Origin: Bradyrhizobium sp. STM 3843 | GTDB lineage: Bacteria; Pseudomonadota; Alphaproteobacteria; Rhizobiales; Xanthobacteraceae | Assembly (NCBI RefSeq): GCF_000239815.1 | Contig: NZ_CAFK01000088.1 | Span: 1-64,000 of the forward strand | Direction: 5' to 3' | DNA length: 64,000 nucleotides | Part shown: positions 47,036 to 55,522 of the stretch, one piece after another | How the letters are laid out: each line of letters starts with the position of its first letter | Numbering within the stretch: the stretch's first letter is position 1 | Program-made: the position numbers and the translations under genes | Notes under the pieces: generated by a model | Databases searched by the model: none | Told to the model about the DNA's origin: nothing | Seen by the model: only the letters and a program-made list of their open reading frames with translations

Positions 47036-47461
47036 TTGGCTAAAGCTGCTGACATGATGATCGCGCGCCGTGCCGATACGCGGGCCCGGGCCGATTTCGC
47101 GACCTGGAAGATGATTGCCAAGCTGAACGGCGCGTCGGATCTGCCGCCGCAGGCGCAGGAGTTCCTCGCGAGCTACAAGACGAGGCTCGCCGACATGTCG
47201 GAGCACGAGGCCACGGAAGCCACCATCCGCGAAATGTACAAGGCCTATTATGCCGAGATGGGTGGCGGCGGCACCCCGCCGGAAGTGAAGGCCGCGCCGG
47301 CTCCGCAGCCGGTGACCGACAACGTCACCGCATTCCGCCGCCTGCCTCCGAAATCAAAGACTGCACAAAACGGGACCGCGACCAGACCGAAGCTTCCGGT
47401 CGCATTGATCTTCGCCTGCCTCGTCGTGGTCTATGTCGGGATCAGGCTCTATTGGCGCTAG
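47036..47461 (+). CDS. Hypothetical tail-anchored membrane protein
   Basis: 141 residues from TTG 47036 with GAGG seven bases upstream. The N-terminal 75 residues are charged and helical (RADFATWKMIAKLNG, MSEHEATEATIREMYKAYY), followed by a Pro/Ala linker. One hydrophobic helix, LPVALIFACLVVVYVGIRLYW, ends two residues from the C-terminus. No family is recognised. It is 39 bp after the site-2 protease and probably co-transcribed, which makes it a candidate partner or substrate of the protease. Confidence 0.72.
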   Translation: MAKAADMMIARRADTRARADFATWKMIAKLNGASDLPPQAQEFLASYKTRLADMSEHEATEATIREMYKAYYAEMGGGGTPPEVKAAPAPQPVTDNVTAFRRLPPKSKTAQNGTATRPKLPVALIFACLVVVYVGIRLYWR

Positions 47462-47518
47462 GCGCCAAGGGGTATCGAGGCTACCCGCCGCACTTGTGCG
47501 GGCTCACTCGGGGTGCGC

Positions 47519-48310
47519 TCATTTGGGCGGTGTGAAGTTCACCGGGAGCGTGAACGGGAACTCATCGTCGGTCAGGCCGGCCGGCGGTTTTGGCACAGGA
47601 TCAGACCGACGGACCATCGCAACCGCGGCCTCGTCATAGGCGGGATCGCCCGAGGTCTCCTTGACGTCCACCGATACGACGTGACCGAGCCTGTTCAGCA
47701 CCAGCGCCAGCTTGACCTGAGCCTTCTTGTTCTTGCCCGTCGGAAACTTCTTGTGCAGCTCGAAATAGGCGCTGATCTTGCGGCCCCAGTTCGCGGTGAG
47801 CTTTTCCCGATCCTTGCCGATGCCGACATTGGGCGCCTTCGCCTTGTCCGCCTCAGGCGTCTTCTCGTCGAACGAGCGTCGGGAACTATCGATCGCGGCT
47901 TCCTGAGCATCCTGCGCCTGGGTCTGGACGGCGGCGACCTTCTGCTCCTCCTCCGTCGGCTTCTTCACCTCGCTGGTCGTAACCTGCTGGTCCGCCTCGT
48001 CCGTCGTGGTCGGCACCGCCTTGGGCAGATCCGTCTGGTCGGTCTCGGCCTTCTGTTCCGGCATGAACTGCGAGGGATCCTGCGCCTGCGAATCCGGACC
48101 GACCGGCATATCATCGCTTTCGACCTTCGGCGCGGCCATGTCGATGTCGATGACCTCGGCCCCGTTGGCGCCGAGACCACCGATATCCTCATCATCCTTG
48201 AGATGAGTCAGCGCCAGCGCCGCTCCGCCGAGATGCAGCATCAGCGCGCCGATCGCCGCGAAAGCCCACAGTCGCCGCGACGACCTGTTGCCGGTATCGA
48301 GATCGCTCAT
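47519..48310 (-). CDS. tonB: TonB family protein
   Basis: 263 residues from ATG 48310; a TTG start at 48331 overlapping the exbD stop is possible. One membrane helix near residues 15-35 is followed by a long charged linker (Asp/Glu/Lys/Gln/Thr-rich) and a C-terminal TonB domain with KKAQVKLALVLNRLGHVVSVDVKETSGDPAYDEAAVAMV. It transmits proton-motive force from ExbBD to the outer-membrane receptor. It is last in the iron operon that starts with the FiuA-like receptor. Confidence 0.88.
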   Translation of the reverse strand: MSDLDTGNRSSRRLWAFAAIGALMLHLGGAALALTHLKDDEDIGGLGANGAEVIDIDMAAPKVESDDMPVGPDSQAQDPSQFMPEQKAETDQTDLPKAVPTTTDEADQQVTTSEVKKPTEEEQKVAAVQTQAQDAQEAAIDSSRRSFDEKTPEADKAKAPNVGIGKDREKLTANWGRKISAYFELHKKFPTGKNKKAQVKLALVLNRLGHVVSVDVKETSGDPAYDEAAVAMVRRSDPVPKPPAGLTDDEFPFTLPVNFTPPK

Positions 48311-48327
48311 CGCAAGCGTCCCGCTGA

Positions 48328-48795
<468 letters not shown>

Positions 48796-48798
48796 CGC

Positions 48799-49818
48799 CT
48801 ACTCCGCTGCCCGCGAATGAATTGCAACGTGGCTGCGATCGAGATCGCGCGATAACAGCCGGCCGACCGTGCCCGAGGCGCGGCTGACCTGCTCGAGATA
48901 GGCTTTGGTCACGCGCGAAAAGTGATTGTAGATGATGACCGCGGGGATCGCGGCGGCGAGGCCGATTGCCGTGGCGAGCAGTGCTTCCGCGATGCCCGGC
49001 GCCACCACTGCGAGATTGGTGGTCTGCGATTTCGAAATGCCGATGAAGCTGTTCATGATGCCCCAGACGGTGCCGAACAGGCCGACGAACGGCGAGATCG
49101 CGCCGACGGTGGCGAGCAGGCCCATGCCGACACGGACCCGGCGCGCCTCGGCGCGGGTGATCTCGGTAAAGCTCGAGGAAGCACGTTCCTTGATGCCGGC
49201 ATCGCTCGGCAGATCGCTCGACAGGCGCAGCTCCGCGATCGCGGCCTGCAGCAGCGACGAGAGCACGCTTCTCGAGCTGCCAACCGCCATCTGTGCCTCA
49301 GCCAGCGATCTTGCACTTGCGATCTTGCGCAGCAGACCGCCGAGCTTGCGCTGGAGCACGGCGAACTCGATGCTCTTGGCGATCAGGATCGTCCAGCTTG
49401 CGACCGAGGCGAGCGCAAGCGCGATCATCACCGCCTTGACCACGATGTCGGCCTTCAGGAACATGCTCCAAGGCGACAATTCATCGAGGCCCACGGCGAT
49501 CGATTTGCCGGGTTTGGCGCTGCTCTCCGCACTCGGCTGAGCGGCCACTGCTGGTGATGCGTCGGTTGCCGGCGCCGCCGCGGTCGTCCCGGCTCCATTG
49601 AGCTGCGAGGCGTTCTCAGTCGCAGCTGCGTTGACCGCTGTTTGAGCCGTTATCCCCTGAGCAGACCCCTGCGCTGCGGGCGCCTGGATCATCGGAGCTT
49701 GGCCTGGGGCTGTCTGCGACGGCGGCGCCGTCACCTGCTGCGCGAAGGCGAGCGGTGGAGCGGCGACAAGCGCAAATGCGAGAGCGAAAGCGGCGCGAAA
49801 GCGAAACGATATCATCAT
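48799..49818 (-). CDS. exbB: ExbB/TolQ/MotA family proton channel
   Basis: 339 residues. A signal peptide ([21 protein letters not shown]) and a Gln/Ala/Pro/Thr-rich stretch of about 85 residues precede three membrane segments ([52 protein letters not shown]). The N-terminal extension is the type-1 ExbB pattern of alphaproteobacteria. Its ATG overlaps the hydroxylase stop (ATGA). With ExbD and TonB it powers the FiuA-like receptor. Confidence 0.92.
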   Translation of the reverse strand: MMISFRFRAAFALAFALVAAPPLAFAQQVTAPPSQTAPGQAPMIQAPAAQGSAQGITAQTAVNAAATENASQLNGAGTTAAAPATDASPAVAAQPSAESSAKPGKSIAVGLDELSPWSMFLKADIVVKAVMIALALASVASWTILIAKSIEFAVLQRKLGGLLRKIASARSLAEAQMAVGSSRSVLSSLLQAAIAELRLSSDLPSDAGIKERASSSFTEITRAEARRVRVGMGLLATVGAISPFVGLFGTVWGIMNSFIGISKSQTTNLAVVAPGIAEALLATAIGLAAAIPAVIIYNHFSRVTKAYLEQVSRASGTVGRLLSRDLDRSHVAIHSRAAE

Positions 49819-50504
49819 ACTTCGGCCCAGTGGCGGATCAGGTTGTGATAAATGCCGGTCAATCTGACGGTTTCAGGATCGTCACGCCCCAGCCGCCCAG
49901 CAAGACCCTGGATCACATTATCGAGATCAAAGATCATACTGCGGACGTGAGCATCCCGTATCATGCTCTGCATCCAGAAAAAAGAGGCGACCCGCGCGCC
50001 TCGGGTCACCGGCGTCACCATGTGAAGGCTCGATGACGGATACAAAACCGCATCGCCTGCGGGCAATTTCGCCTCGTGCGAGCCGTAGGTGTCCTCGATC
50101 ACGAGTTCGCCACCGTCGTATTCGTCGGGCTCGGCCAGGAACAAGGTCATCGACAGATCGGTGCGGATGCGCAGGCCCGTCAGCGGATCGCCGCGCACGG
50201 CATTATCGACATGGATGCCGAAATGGTGACCGCCCGAGGCCGCGTAGCGGTTGAACAGCGGCGGAAAGATCTGCAGCGGAATTGCCGCTGACAGGAAACG
50301 CGGATTCTTCGTCAGCGCCGAGATGATCCGCTGTCCCAGCGTCCGCGCCACCTCACCATCCGGCGGCAATTGCTCATTGCGCTTGACCATGGCCGACTGC
50401 GCCCCGGCCGTCGAGCGGCCGTCCTCCCATTCCGCCGCATCCATGATGCGACGGAATTCGGCGACGTCCGATTTGCTGAGAACTTCCGGGATGCAGACCA
50501 GCAT
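49815..50504 (-). CDS. piuC: PKHD-type Fe(II)/2-oxoglutarate hydroxylase (PiuC-like)
   Basis: 229 residues of the prolyl-4-hydroxylase fold. [14 protein letters not shown] supplies the His-x-Asp iron ligands, [15 protein letters not shown] the distal His and the Arg that binds 2-oxoglutarate, and [13 protein letters not shown] the conserved middle. PiuC-type enzymes are iron-repressed and often sit beside siderophore receptors; a role in siderophore modification is suggested but unproven. It starts 20 bp after the receptor gene. Confidence 0.9.
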   Translation of the reverse strand: MLVCIPEVLSKSDVAEFRRIMDAAEWEDGRSTAGAQSAMVKRNEQLPPDGEVARTLGQRIISALTKNPRFLSAAIPLQIFPPLFNRYAASGGHHFGIHVDNAVRGDPLTGLRIRTDLSMTLFLAEPDEYDGGELVIEDTYGSHEAKLPAGDAVLYPSSSLHMVTPVTRGARVASFFWMQSMIRDAHVRSMIFDLDNVIQGLAGRLGRDDPETVRLTGIYHNLIRHWAEV

Positions 50505-50524
50505 GATGTCACTTCATGATCGCG

Positions 50525-53092
50525 TCAGTATCGCGCCGAGAGCACCAGATAGGCCGCGCGGCCCGGTGCCTCCAGAACGAACGGTGCCGAGCTCTGATAG
50601 AGCGCGTCGTAGTAGCGCTTGTCGAAGATGTTATTGACGAACAGTTTCGCGGTCCAATGCTTGTCGATCTTGGCCTCCGCAAAGGCATCGAAGCGCCAGT
50701 AGCTCGGGATCGAGGTGCCCTGGTTGGCCGCAAGCAGCGTGCCGCCGTAGATCTTGGAGCGATAGACGGCCTGGCCGCCGATCTCCCAGGTGTCGTCGAG
50801 CTGATACTTGGTCAACATGCTGAACGACTGATGGGCGACGTTGGCGAGCGGCCGGCCGACATTGGTCGTGTAGAGGATCGTATTGGCCGGCGGCGCCAGC
50901 GACTTGGTCACCTCCGACTGCATCAGCACGAGACCGCCGAACACGCTCCATTTGTCGGTGATCTTGCCACCGACACCGAGATCGATGCCGCGGATGCGGT
51001 AGGCGGCGCCGGCCGTGATGCAGGACACGGTGCCCGTGGTCCCCGCCGGATACGGACAGGTCGCGGTCGCCGTGGCCGCGGTGACGTTCTGCGCCTCTCG
51101 CGCGTTTTCCTTCTCCGTCTGGAACAGCGCGCCGGTCACGAGCAGATGCCGGTTGAACAGCTCCCACTTGGTGCCGAGCTCGATCGCCTTGTTCTTCTCC
51201 GGTCCGAAGATCTGGTTCGAATTGCCGTTCAGCACCGCCGACAATCCGCCATAGGCGGTGCTGGTGCCGTCGAACTCGGCACCGACCGGATTCGACGAGG
51301 TTGCGTAGGCCACATAGACGCTGCCGTTCGGAGCCGGCTTCAAGGTGAGGCCGAGATTGAAGTTCGGCAGTCCGAACTCAGCGGCCTGGGAGCCCCACAC
51401 GTTGGACACGCCGTTGACCGTACCAAAGCCGCTGGTCTTGATGTTATAGGCGTCGTAGCGGACGCCCCCGTTGAGGATCACCAGGTCATGGTAGTTGGCG
51501 CTGTCCATGACATAGCCGCTGGTCGTGTCGATCGCGATCTTGGTCGGGAAACCGGACAGTGACGGCGTGGTCGTAAATGGCAGCGTCATGTATTGCGGGG
51601 CGAACACGTTCACGGTCGAGATCGAGCCGCTGCCGCTGAACGGGACGCCCGTTACCTCCGAGCTCAGCCCGGTATATTTATCGATGCTGGAGATCTCGCG
51701 CGAGATCTCCACGCCGCCCAGCGCGGTGTGCTGGAAGCCGACCCCGTCGTCGAACTTGTAGGTGAACTCGCTCTGATTGGCGACGACGTCGGTCTGCTGG
51801 AAGCGGCTCTGCGGATTGGCGCTCAGCGTCCACAACTGCGGATTCGGGTTGGTGACGACGGCCGATTCCGGCAGCGTGCCGATATAGTTCTGGGTCGAGC
51901 GCCCCAGGCGCACCTTGTCGCTGAAGGTGAGATCCGGCGTGATCTTGACCTCGGTGTTGATGGTCGCGAAATCCTGCCCGGTCCTGTAGAAATCGCGGTT
52001 GAGCAGGCCGTAGAAATTGTTGCGGTTGACCCCGAAATCAGGGAACGGGCCGCCCGCGGTGCTCGCCGTGCTCGGCCGATAATACGGCACGCCGAAATCG
52101 GGGATGCCGGTCAGCTCGGTATGGATGTAGTTGGCGGTCACCTTCACCGGGTCGATCGGCGTCCAGGTCGCGGCGACGAACGCGCCGTTGCGGTTGTCGG
52201 TGATGGCATCGCGGCCTGCGACATTGGCGTCCTGAAACAGGCCGCCCGCGCGCACGGCAAGCGTCGGATTGATGACCTGGTTGACATCCAACACCACGCG
52301 CTTGGTGTGGTCGGTGCCGAAGGTCGTATCCATGTTGTAGAAGCTCTTCTCGGTCGTGGCCTGCTTGGTCACGATATTGATCGCGCCGCCCGTGGTGCCG
52401 CGGCCCGCAAAGGACGAGCCGGGGCCACGCAGGATCTCGACCTGCTCGGTGAAGAAGTTCTCGCGCACGCTGACACCGGGATCGCGCACGCCATCGATGA
52501 AGATGTCGTTGCGTGCATCGAAGCCGCGGATGAAGAAGCGGTCGCCGAACGCATTGCCGCCCTCGCCGGTTCCGAGCGTGACGCCGGCCGTGCTCAACAC
52601 CGCCTGTTTCAGGTTGGTCGCGTTCTTGTCCTCCAGCACCTCCTTGCCCAGCACCGTGATCGACTTCGGCGTGTTGAGGATCGGCTCGGGAAACTTGCCG
52701 GACTGCTGCAGGTGGTCGACCTTGTAGGGCGCGGCGGCGTCAGCATAGGGATTGCGGTCGGCGCTCAGCTGACCGGCGTTGGGAAACGGCACCGGCGCCG
52801 CCTGTCCCTGGCCCCCCTGCTGCTGTCGCTGCGCCGCGCGCCGCAGGGCATTGCGGGCGCGGACCTGGTCGGCGGTCGGCTTGGAGGCAGACGGTTTGGC
52901 GCGCGCGACGGGCGCGTCGACGTTGACCGGCGGAAGATCCGACGCCGGCTGCGCATCGGCCCCCGAGACCGACGCCACCGCGATCAGGCCGGCGACGGCC
53001 GACATCTTGGCGCCGGAGGCACCATCGAATCTTGCTTCGGAATTGACAGCTGCAATCGCACGTAGCGATCGCGGTGTGATGACCTGTCCCAT
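50525..53092 (-). CDS. TonB-dependent siderophore receptor (FiuA-like)
   Basis: About 855 residues from ATG 53092; GTG 53122 is an upstream alternative. A signal-like segment (MSAVAGLIAVASVSGADAQ) precedes a Gln/Ala/Pro linker, the TonB box region and the plug domain (PKSITVLGKEVLEDKNATNLKQAVLSTAGVTLGTGEGG, FIRGFDARNDIFIDGVRDPG). A 22-strand barrel follows and ends with the aromatic terminal residue of LVLSARY. It resembles FiuA/BfrD-type catecholate or hydroxamate receptors. Irr-box-like sequences precede it, and piuC-exbB-exbD-tonB follow on the same strand. Confidence 0.93.
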   Translation of the reverse strand: MGQVITPRSLRAIAAVNSEARFDGASGAKMSAVAGLIAVASVSGADAQPASDLPPVNVDAPVARAKPSASKPTADQVRARNALRRAAQRQQQGGQGQAAPVPFPNAGQLSADRNPYADAAAPYKVDHLQQSGKFPEPILNTPKSITVLGKEVLEDKNATNLKQAVLSTAGVTLGTGEGGNAFGDRFFIRGFDARNDIFIDGVRDPGVSVRENFFTEQVEILRGPGSSFAGRGTTGGAINIVTKQATTEKSFYNMDTTFGTDHTKRVVLDVNQVINPTLAVRAGGLFQDANVAGRDAITDNRNGAFVAATWTPIDPVKVTANYIHTELTGIPDFGVPYYRPSTASTAGGPFPDFGVNRNNFYGLLNRDFYRTGQDFATINTEVKITPDLTFSDKVRLGRSTQNYIGTLPESAVVTNPNPQLWTLSANPQSRFQQTDVVANQSEFTYKFDDGVGFQHTALGGVEISREISSIDKYTGLSSEVTGVPFSGSGSISTVNVFAPQYMTLPFTTTPSLSGFPTKIAIDTTSGYVMDSANYHDLVILNGGVRYDAYNIKTSGFGTVNGVSNVWGSQAAEFGLPNFNLGLTLKPAPNGSVYVAYATSSNPVGAEFDGTSTAYGGLSAVLNGNSNQIFGPEKNKAIELGTKWELFNRHLLVTGALFQTEKENAREAQNVTAATATATCPYPAGTTGTVSCITAGAAYRIRGIDLGVGGKITDKWSVFGGLVLMQSEVTKSLAPPANTILYTTNVGRPLANVAHQSFSMLTKYQLDDTWEIGGQAVYRSKIYGGTLLAANQGTSIPSYWRFDAFAEAKIDKHWTAKLFVNNIFDKRYYDALYQSSAPFVLEAPGRAAYLVLSARY

Positions 53093-53226
53093 CGGTATTG
53101 ACGCGCCCCGCTTCCATTTCACCTCGCCACTCGCGGATCACTCGCATGTGACGATGTGAGTTTGGTATCGGGCGCGTTTCAGGGGGTCAATTTGAGGAGG
53201 TCCAAGTTCAGCTTGAATAGTTCCAG

Positions 53227-53267
53227 ATCAAAACGATTCTAAATCGGGCTAATTAGAACGAGTCTAA
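53227..53267 (-). promoter_or_regulatory. Irr-box-like iron control elements (two)
   Basis: TTAGAACGAGTCTAA (53253-53267) fits TTAGAA-N3-TTCTAA with one mismatch. Read on the minus strand, 53227-53243 gives TTTAGAATCGTTTTGAT, keeping the left half. Two adjacent elements about 135-175 bp upstream of the receptor start suggest Irr control in response to iron and haem. Confidence 0.5.
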
Positions 53268-53340
53268 GCCACGCAACGCGCGAGCTCTGGCTGGCCTTCA
53301 TGGCAACGCGCGTGCACGCGTCGTGCACACGGCGAAACCG

Positions 53341-53580
53341 CTAGTCGCTGCTCAGCGGCTTCATCAGCGAGAACAGTTCGTCGACGGTCTGCTGCGCGAC
53401 TTGGCGCACGCGATCGGAGTTGTCCACGCCTGCAATCCGCACGCCTTTCACCACCGCTTTGATCTCGTCGCGGAAGTCGGTGAGGAAGCGCAACGGATCC
53501 TTCTGCTCGTTGGCAACACGCGCAATCAATCCGGTCACCAGGATCTGGCAGGCGATCATCTTCCCGTTCAGCTCGTCCAT
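53341..53580 (-). CDS. Hypothetical small protein
   Basis: 79 residues from ATG 53580 with GGAG seven bases upstream. It is helical and charged (ANEQKDPLRFLTDFRDEIKAVVKGVR, SDRVRQVAQQTVDELFSLMKPL), with no membrane segment and no recognised family. It lies upstream of the Irr-box-like region, between the iron operon and the MarR gene, on the same strand. Codon use looks like that of its neighbours. Confidence 0.65.
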   Translation of the reverse strand: MDELNGKMIACQILVTGLIARVANEQKDPLRFLTDFRDEIKAVVKGVRIAGVDNSDRVRQVAQQTVDELFSLMKPLSSD

Positions 53581-53716
53581 TCCGCGCTCCACACAGCTAG
53601 GGCTGATATGGACCGGGCCGCTGCATGCTGACAACCGCAGCCCTGCGGGTTTGAAGTCGTTCTAAACTGACCCCGTCGGTAACCTGTCGCGCTAAAGTAG
53701 TACCGATGCGGCGACC

Positions 53717-54190
53717 CTACTTCGCGGCGGCATGATCCGTCGAATCGGACAGCGTCTTGATGCGCTCCTTGAGCTCGCGCAACGTGGTCAGGCTGGTCGC
53801 GACCGCCTCATCGGGAATCCCATCCAGCACGTCGGCAGCGATCGCGTCCCTGAGATCGTCGAGATCATCGACGAGCCTGCGTCCCGCGTCCGTCAGGTAC
53901 AGCCGGTTGGCGCGGCGGTCCTTGGGATCGTGCCGGCGCTCGAGCAGGCCCTGCTCAACCAGCCGGTCCAACAGCCGCACCAGCGAGATCGGCTGCAGTT
54001 CCAGCACTTCCGCGAGATCGACCTGCGAAAGTCCCTCTTGCGCGCGCAGCCGAAACAGCACAATCCATTGCGCGCGTGTGGTGCCGCGCGCTTTGGCACG
54101 ATGATCAATATAGTTGCGCAGGATGCGCGAGCTTTCGACAAGCTGGGCGACCAGCTGCCGCCTGAGGTCCAACGCCACGTTCAAGGCCAT
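53717..54190 (-). CDS. MarR family regulator
   Basis: 157 residues. The winged helix-turn-helix is LSQVDLAEVLELQPISLVRLLDRLVEQGLLERRHDPKDRRANRLYLT, the classical MarR/SlyA pattern with the DxRxxR wing. It is divergent from the RND efflux operon, with a 165-bp gap holding palindromes, so it most likely represses the pump and itself and is released by a pump substrate. Confidence 0.93.
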   Translation of the reverse strand: MALNVALDLRRQLVAQLVESSRILRNYIDHRAKARGTTRAQWIVLFRLRAQEGLSQVDLAEVLELQPISLVRLLDRLVEQGLLERRHDPKDRRANRLYLTDAGRRLVDDLDDLRDAIAADVLDGIPDEAVATSLTTLRELKERIKTLSDSTDHAAAK

Positions 54191-54206
54191 GTCCCAAGGG
54201 TCTCCT

Positions 54207-54256
54207 CGAAGCTTTCGAATTGTTTAGGTTTCTTCAAGCAGCGGTGTGTTTACACA
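54207..54256. promoter_or_regulatory. Operator-like palindromes between marR and the efflux operon
   Basis: TCGAA-GCT-TTCGA (54207-54219) and TGTGT-TT-ACACA (54245-54256) have perfect 5-bp arms. They lie 17 and 55 bp upstream of the MarR start and about 100-140 bp upstream of the adaptor start. Confidence 0.45.
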
Positions 54257-54355
54257 TTAAGTGCACGCATACTATATCTGGCGTGCTGGGAACGCTTTTA
54301 AAGACCGGTTATTCTCTTCGCTTCAGCGTCCGAGCCGACATCGAAAAGAGCCGAT

Positions 54356-55522
54356 ATGAAGACGTCACGCACGATCGGTTGGATCCTGGTTCTGGCGGCC
54401 CTCGGCGGCGGCTATTACGGCTGGCAGCGCTATCAGGGCGCCGAAGCAGCCAAGCGCGCCGAGGCGCAAAAGGCGGCGCGGCCGCCTGCCGTGCGCGTCT
54501 CCACCGCCCCGGTCGAGAAGACGGATTTCCCGGTCTATCTGACCGGTCTGGGCAACGTTCAGGGTTTCAACACCGTCCAGGTCCGCACCCGGGTCGATGG
54601 ACAGATCGACAAGATCGCCTTCACCGAGGGCCAACTCGTCAATCAAGGCGACCTGCTGGTCGAGATCGATCCGCGGCCGTTCCAGGCGAGCCTCGATCAG
54701 GCCAAGGCTAAGAAGGCCCAGGACGAGGCCAACCTTGCCAATGCCAATCTCGACCTCCAGCGCTTCACCAAGCTCGGCGAATTCGCCACGCGCCAGCAGA
54801 CCGATACCCAACGTTCAACCGTGGCGCAGCTGACCGCGCAGATCGCCTCCGACGACGCTGCGATCGCCAACGCCCAGACCCAGCTCGATTACACCCAGGT
54901 CAAGGCCCCGATTACCGGCATCGCCGGCCTGCGTCAGGTCGACATCGGCAACATCGTCAATGCCGCCACTCAGACCGGCATCGTCACGATCGCCCAGATC
55001 GAGCCGATCGCGGTGATCTTCACCGCTCCCGAGGAGCAGCTGCCCTACATCAATGAGGGGCAGAAGGCGGGAGCACTGAAGGTGATCGCGATGACCACCG
55101 ACGGTAAAAAGGCGCTGGCCGAAGGCAAGCTCGCGGTGGTCAACAACCAGGTCGATACCACCAGCGGGACGATTCGGCTGAAGGCGGTGTTCGACAACAA
55201 GGACCACACGCTGTGGCCCGGCCAGTCGGTCTCGACGCGACTCCTGGTGAAGACGCTCAAGGACGCGACCGTGGTTCCCGATGATGCGATCCAGCACTCG
55301 ACCAACGGGCTCTATGCCTACGCCGTGAGCCAGGACAACAAGGCCGATCTGCGCAAGGTCAAGGTCGGCGTCTCGATCGACGGCCGTACGGTGGTCGAGC
55401 AGGGCCTCGCGCCGGGCGAGCAGGTGATCACGGGCGGTCAATTCAAGGTTCAGCCAGGTTCACTGGTCACCACCGCGGTGGCGAGCTCGGATCCGGCGCA
55501 AGCGAAGGTCCGGCAGGAATGA
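54356..55522 (+). CDS. RND efflux periplasmic adaptor (MdtA-like)
   Basis: 388 residues. One N-terminal membrane helix (TIGWILVLAALGGGYYGW) anchors it in the inner membrane. The barrel-sandwich and coiled-coil hairpin (QVRTRVDGQIDKIAFTEGQLVNQGDLLVEIDP...AKKAQDEANLANANLDLQRF) follow, then PITGIAGLRQVDIGNIV. It links the RND pump to an outer-membrane channel, which is not encoded here. The pump gene begins inside its stop codon (ATGA). Confidence 0.93.
   Translation: MKTSRTIGWILVLAALGGGYYGWQRYQGAEAAKRAEAQKAARPPAVRVSTAPVEKTDFPVYLTGLGNVQGFNTVQVRTRVDGQIDKIAFTEGQLVNQGDLLVEIDPRPFQASLDQAKAKKAQDEANLANANLDLQRFTKLGEFATRQQTDTQRSTVAQLTAQIASDDAAIANAQTQLDYTQVKAPITGIAGLRQVDIGNIVNAATQTGIVTIAQIEPIAVIFTAPEEQLPYINEGQKAGALKVIAMTTDGKKALAEGKLAVVNNQVDTTSGTIRLKAVFDNKDHTLWPGQSVSTRLLVKTLKDATVVPDDAIQHSTNGLYAYAVSQDNKADLRKVKVGVSIDGRTVVEQGLAPGEQVITGGQFKVQPGSLVTTAVASSDPAQAKVRQE

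Noticed and set aside
51593-53065. 490-codon plus-strand frame across the siderophore receptor
   Set aside because: Shadow of the receptor, which has clear plug and barrel motifs; the antisense product has no recognisable fold.
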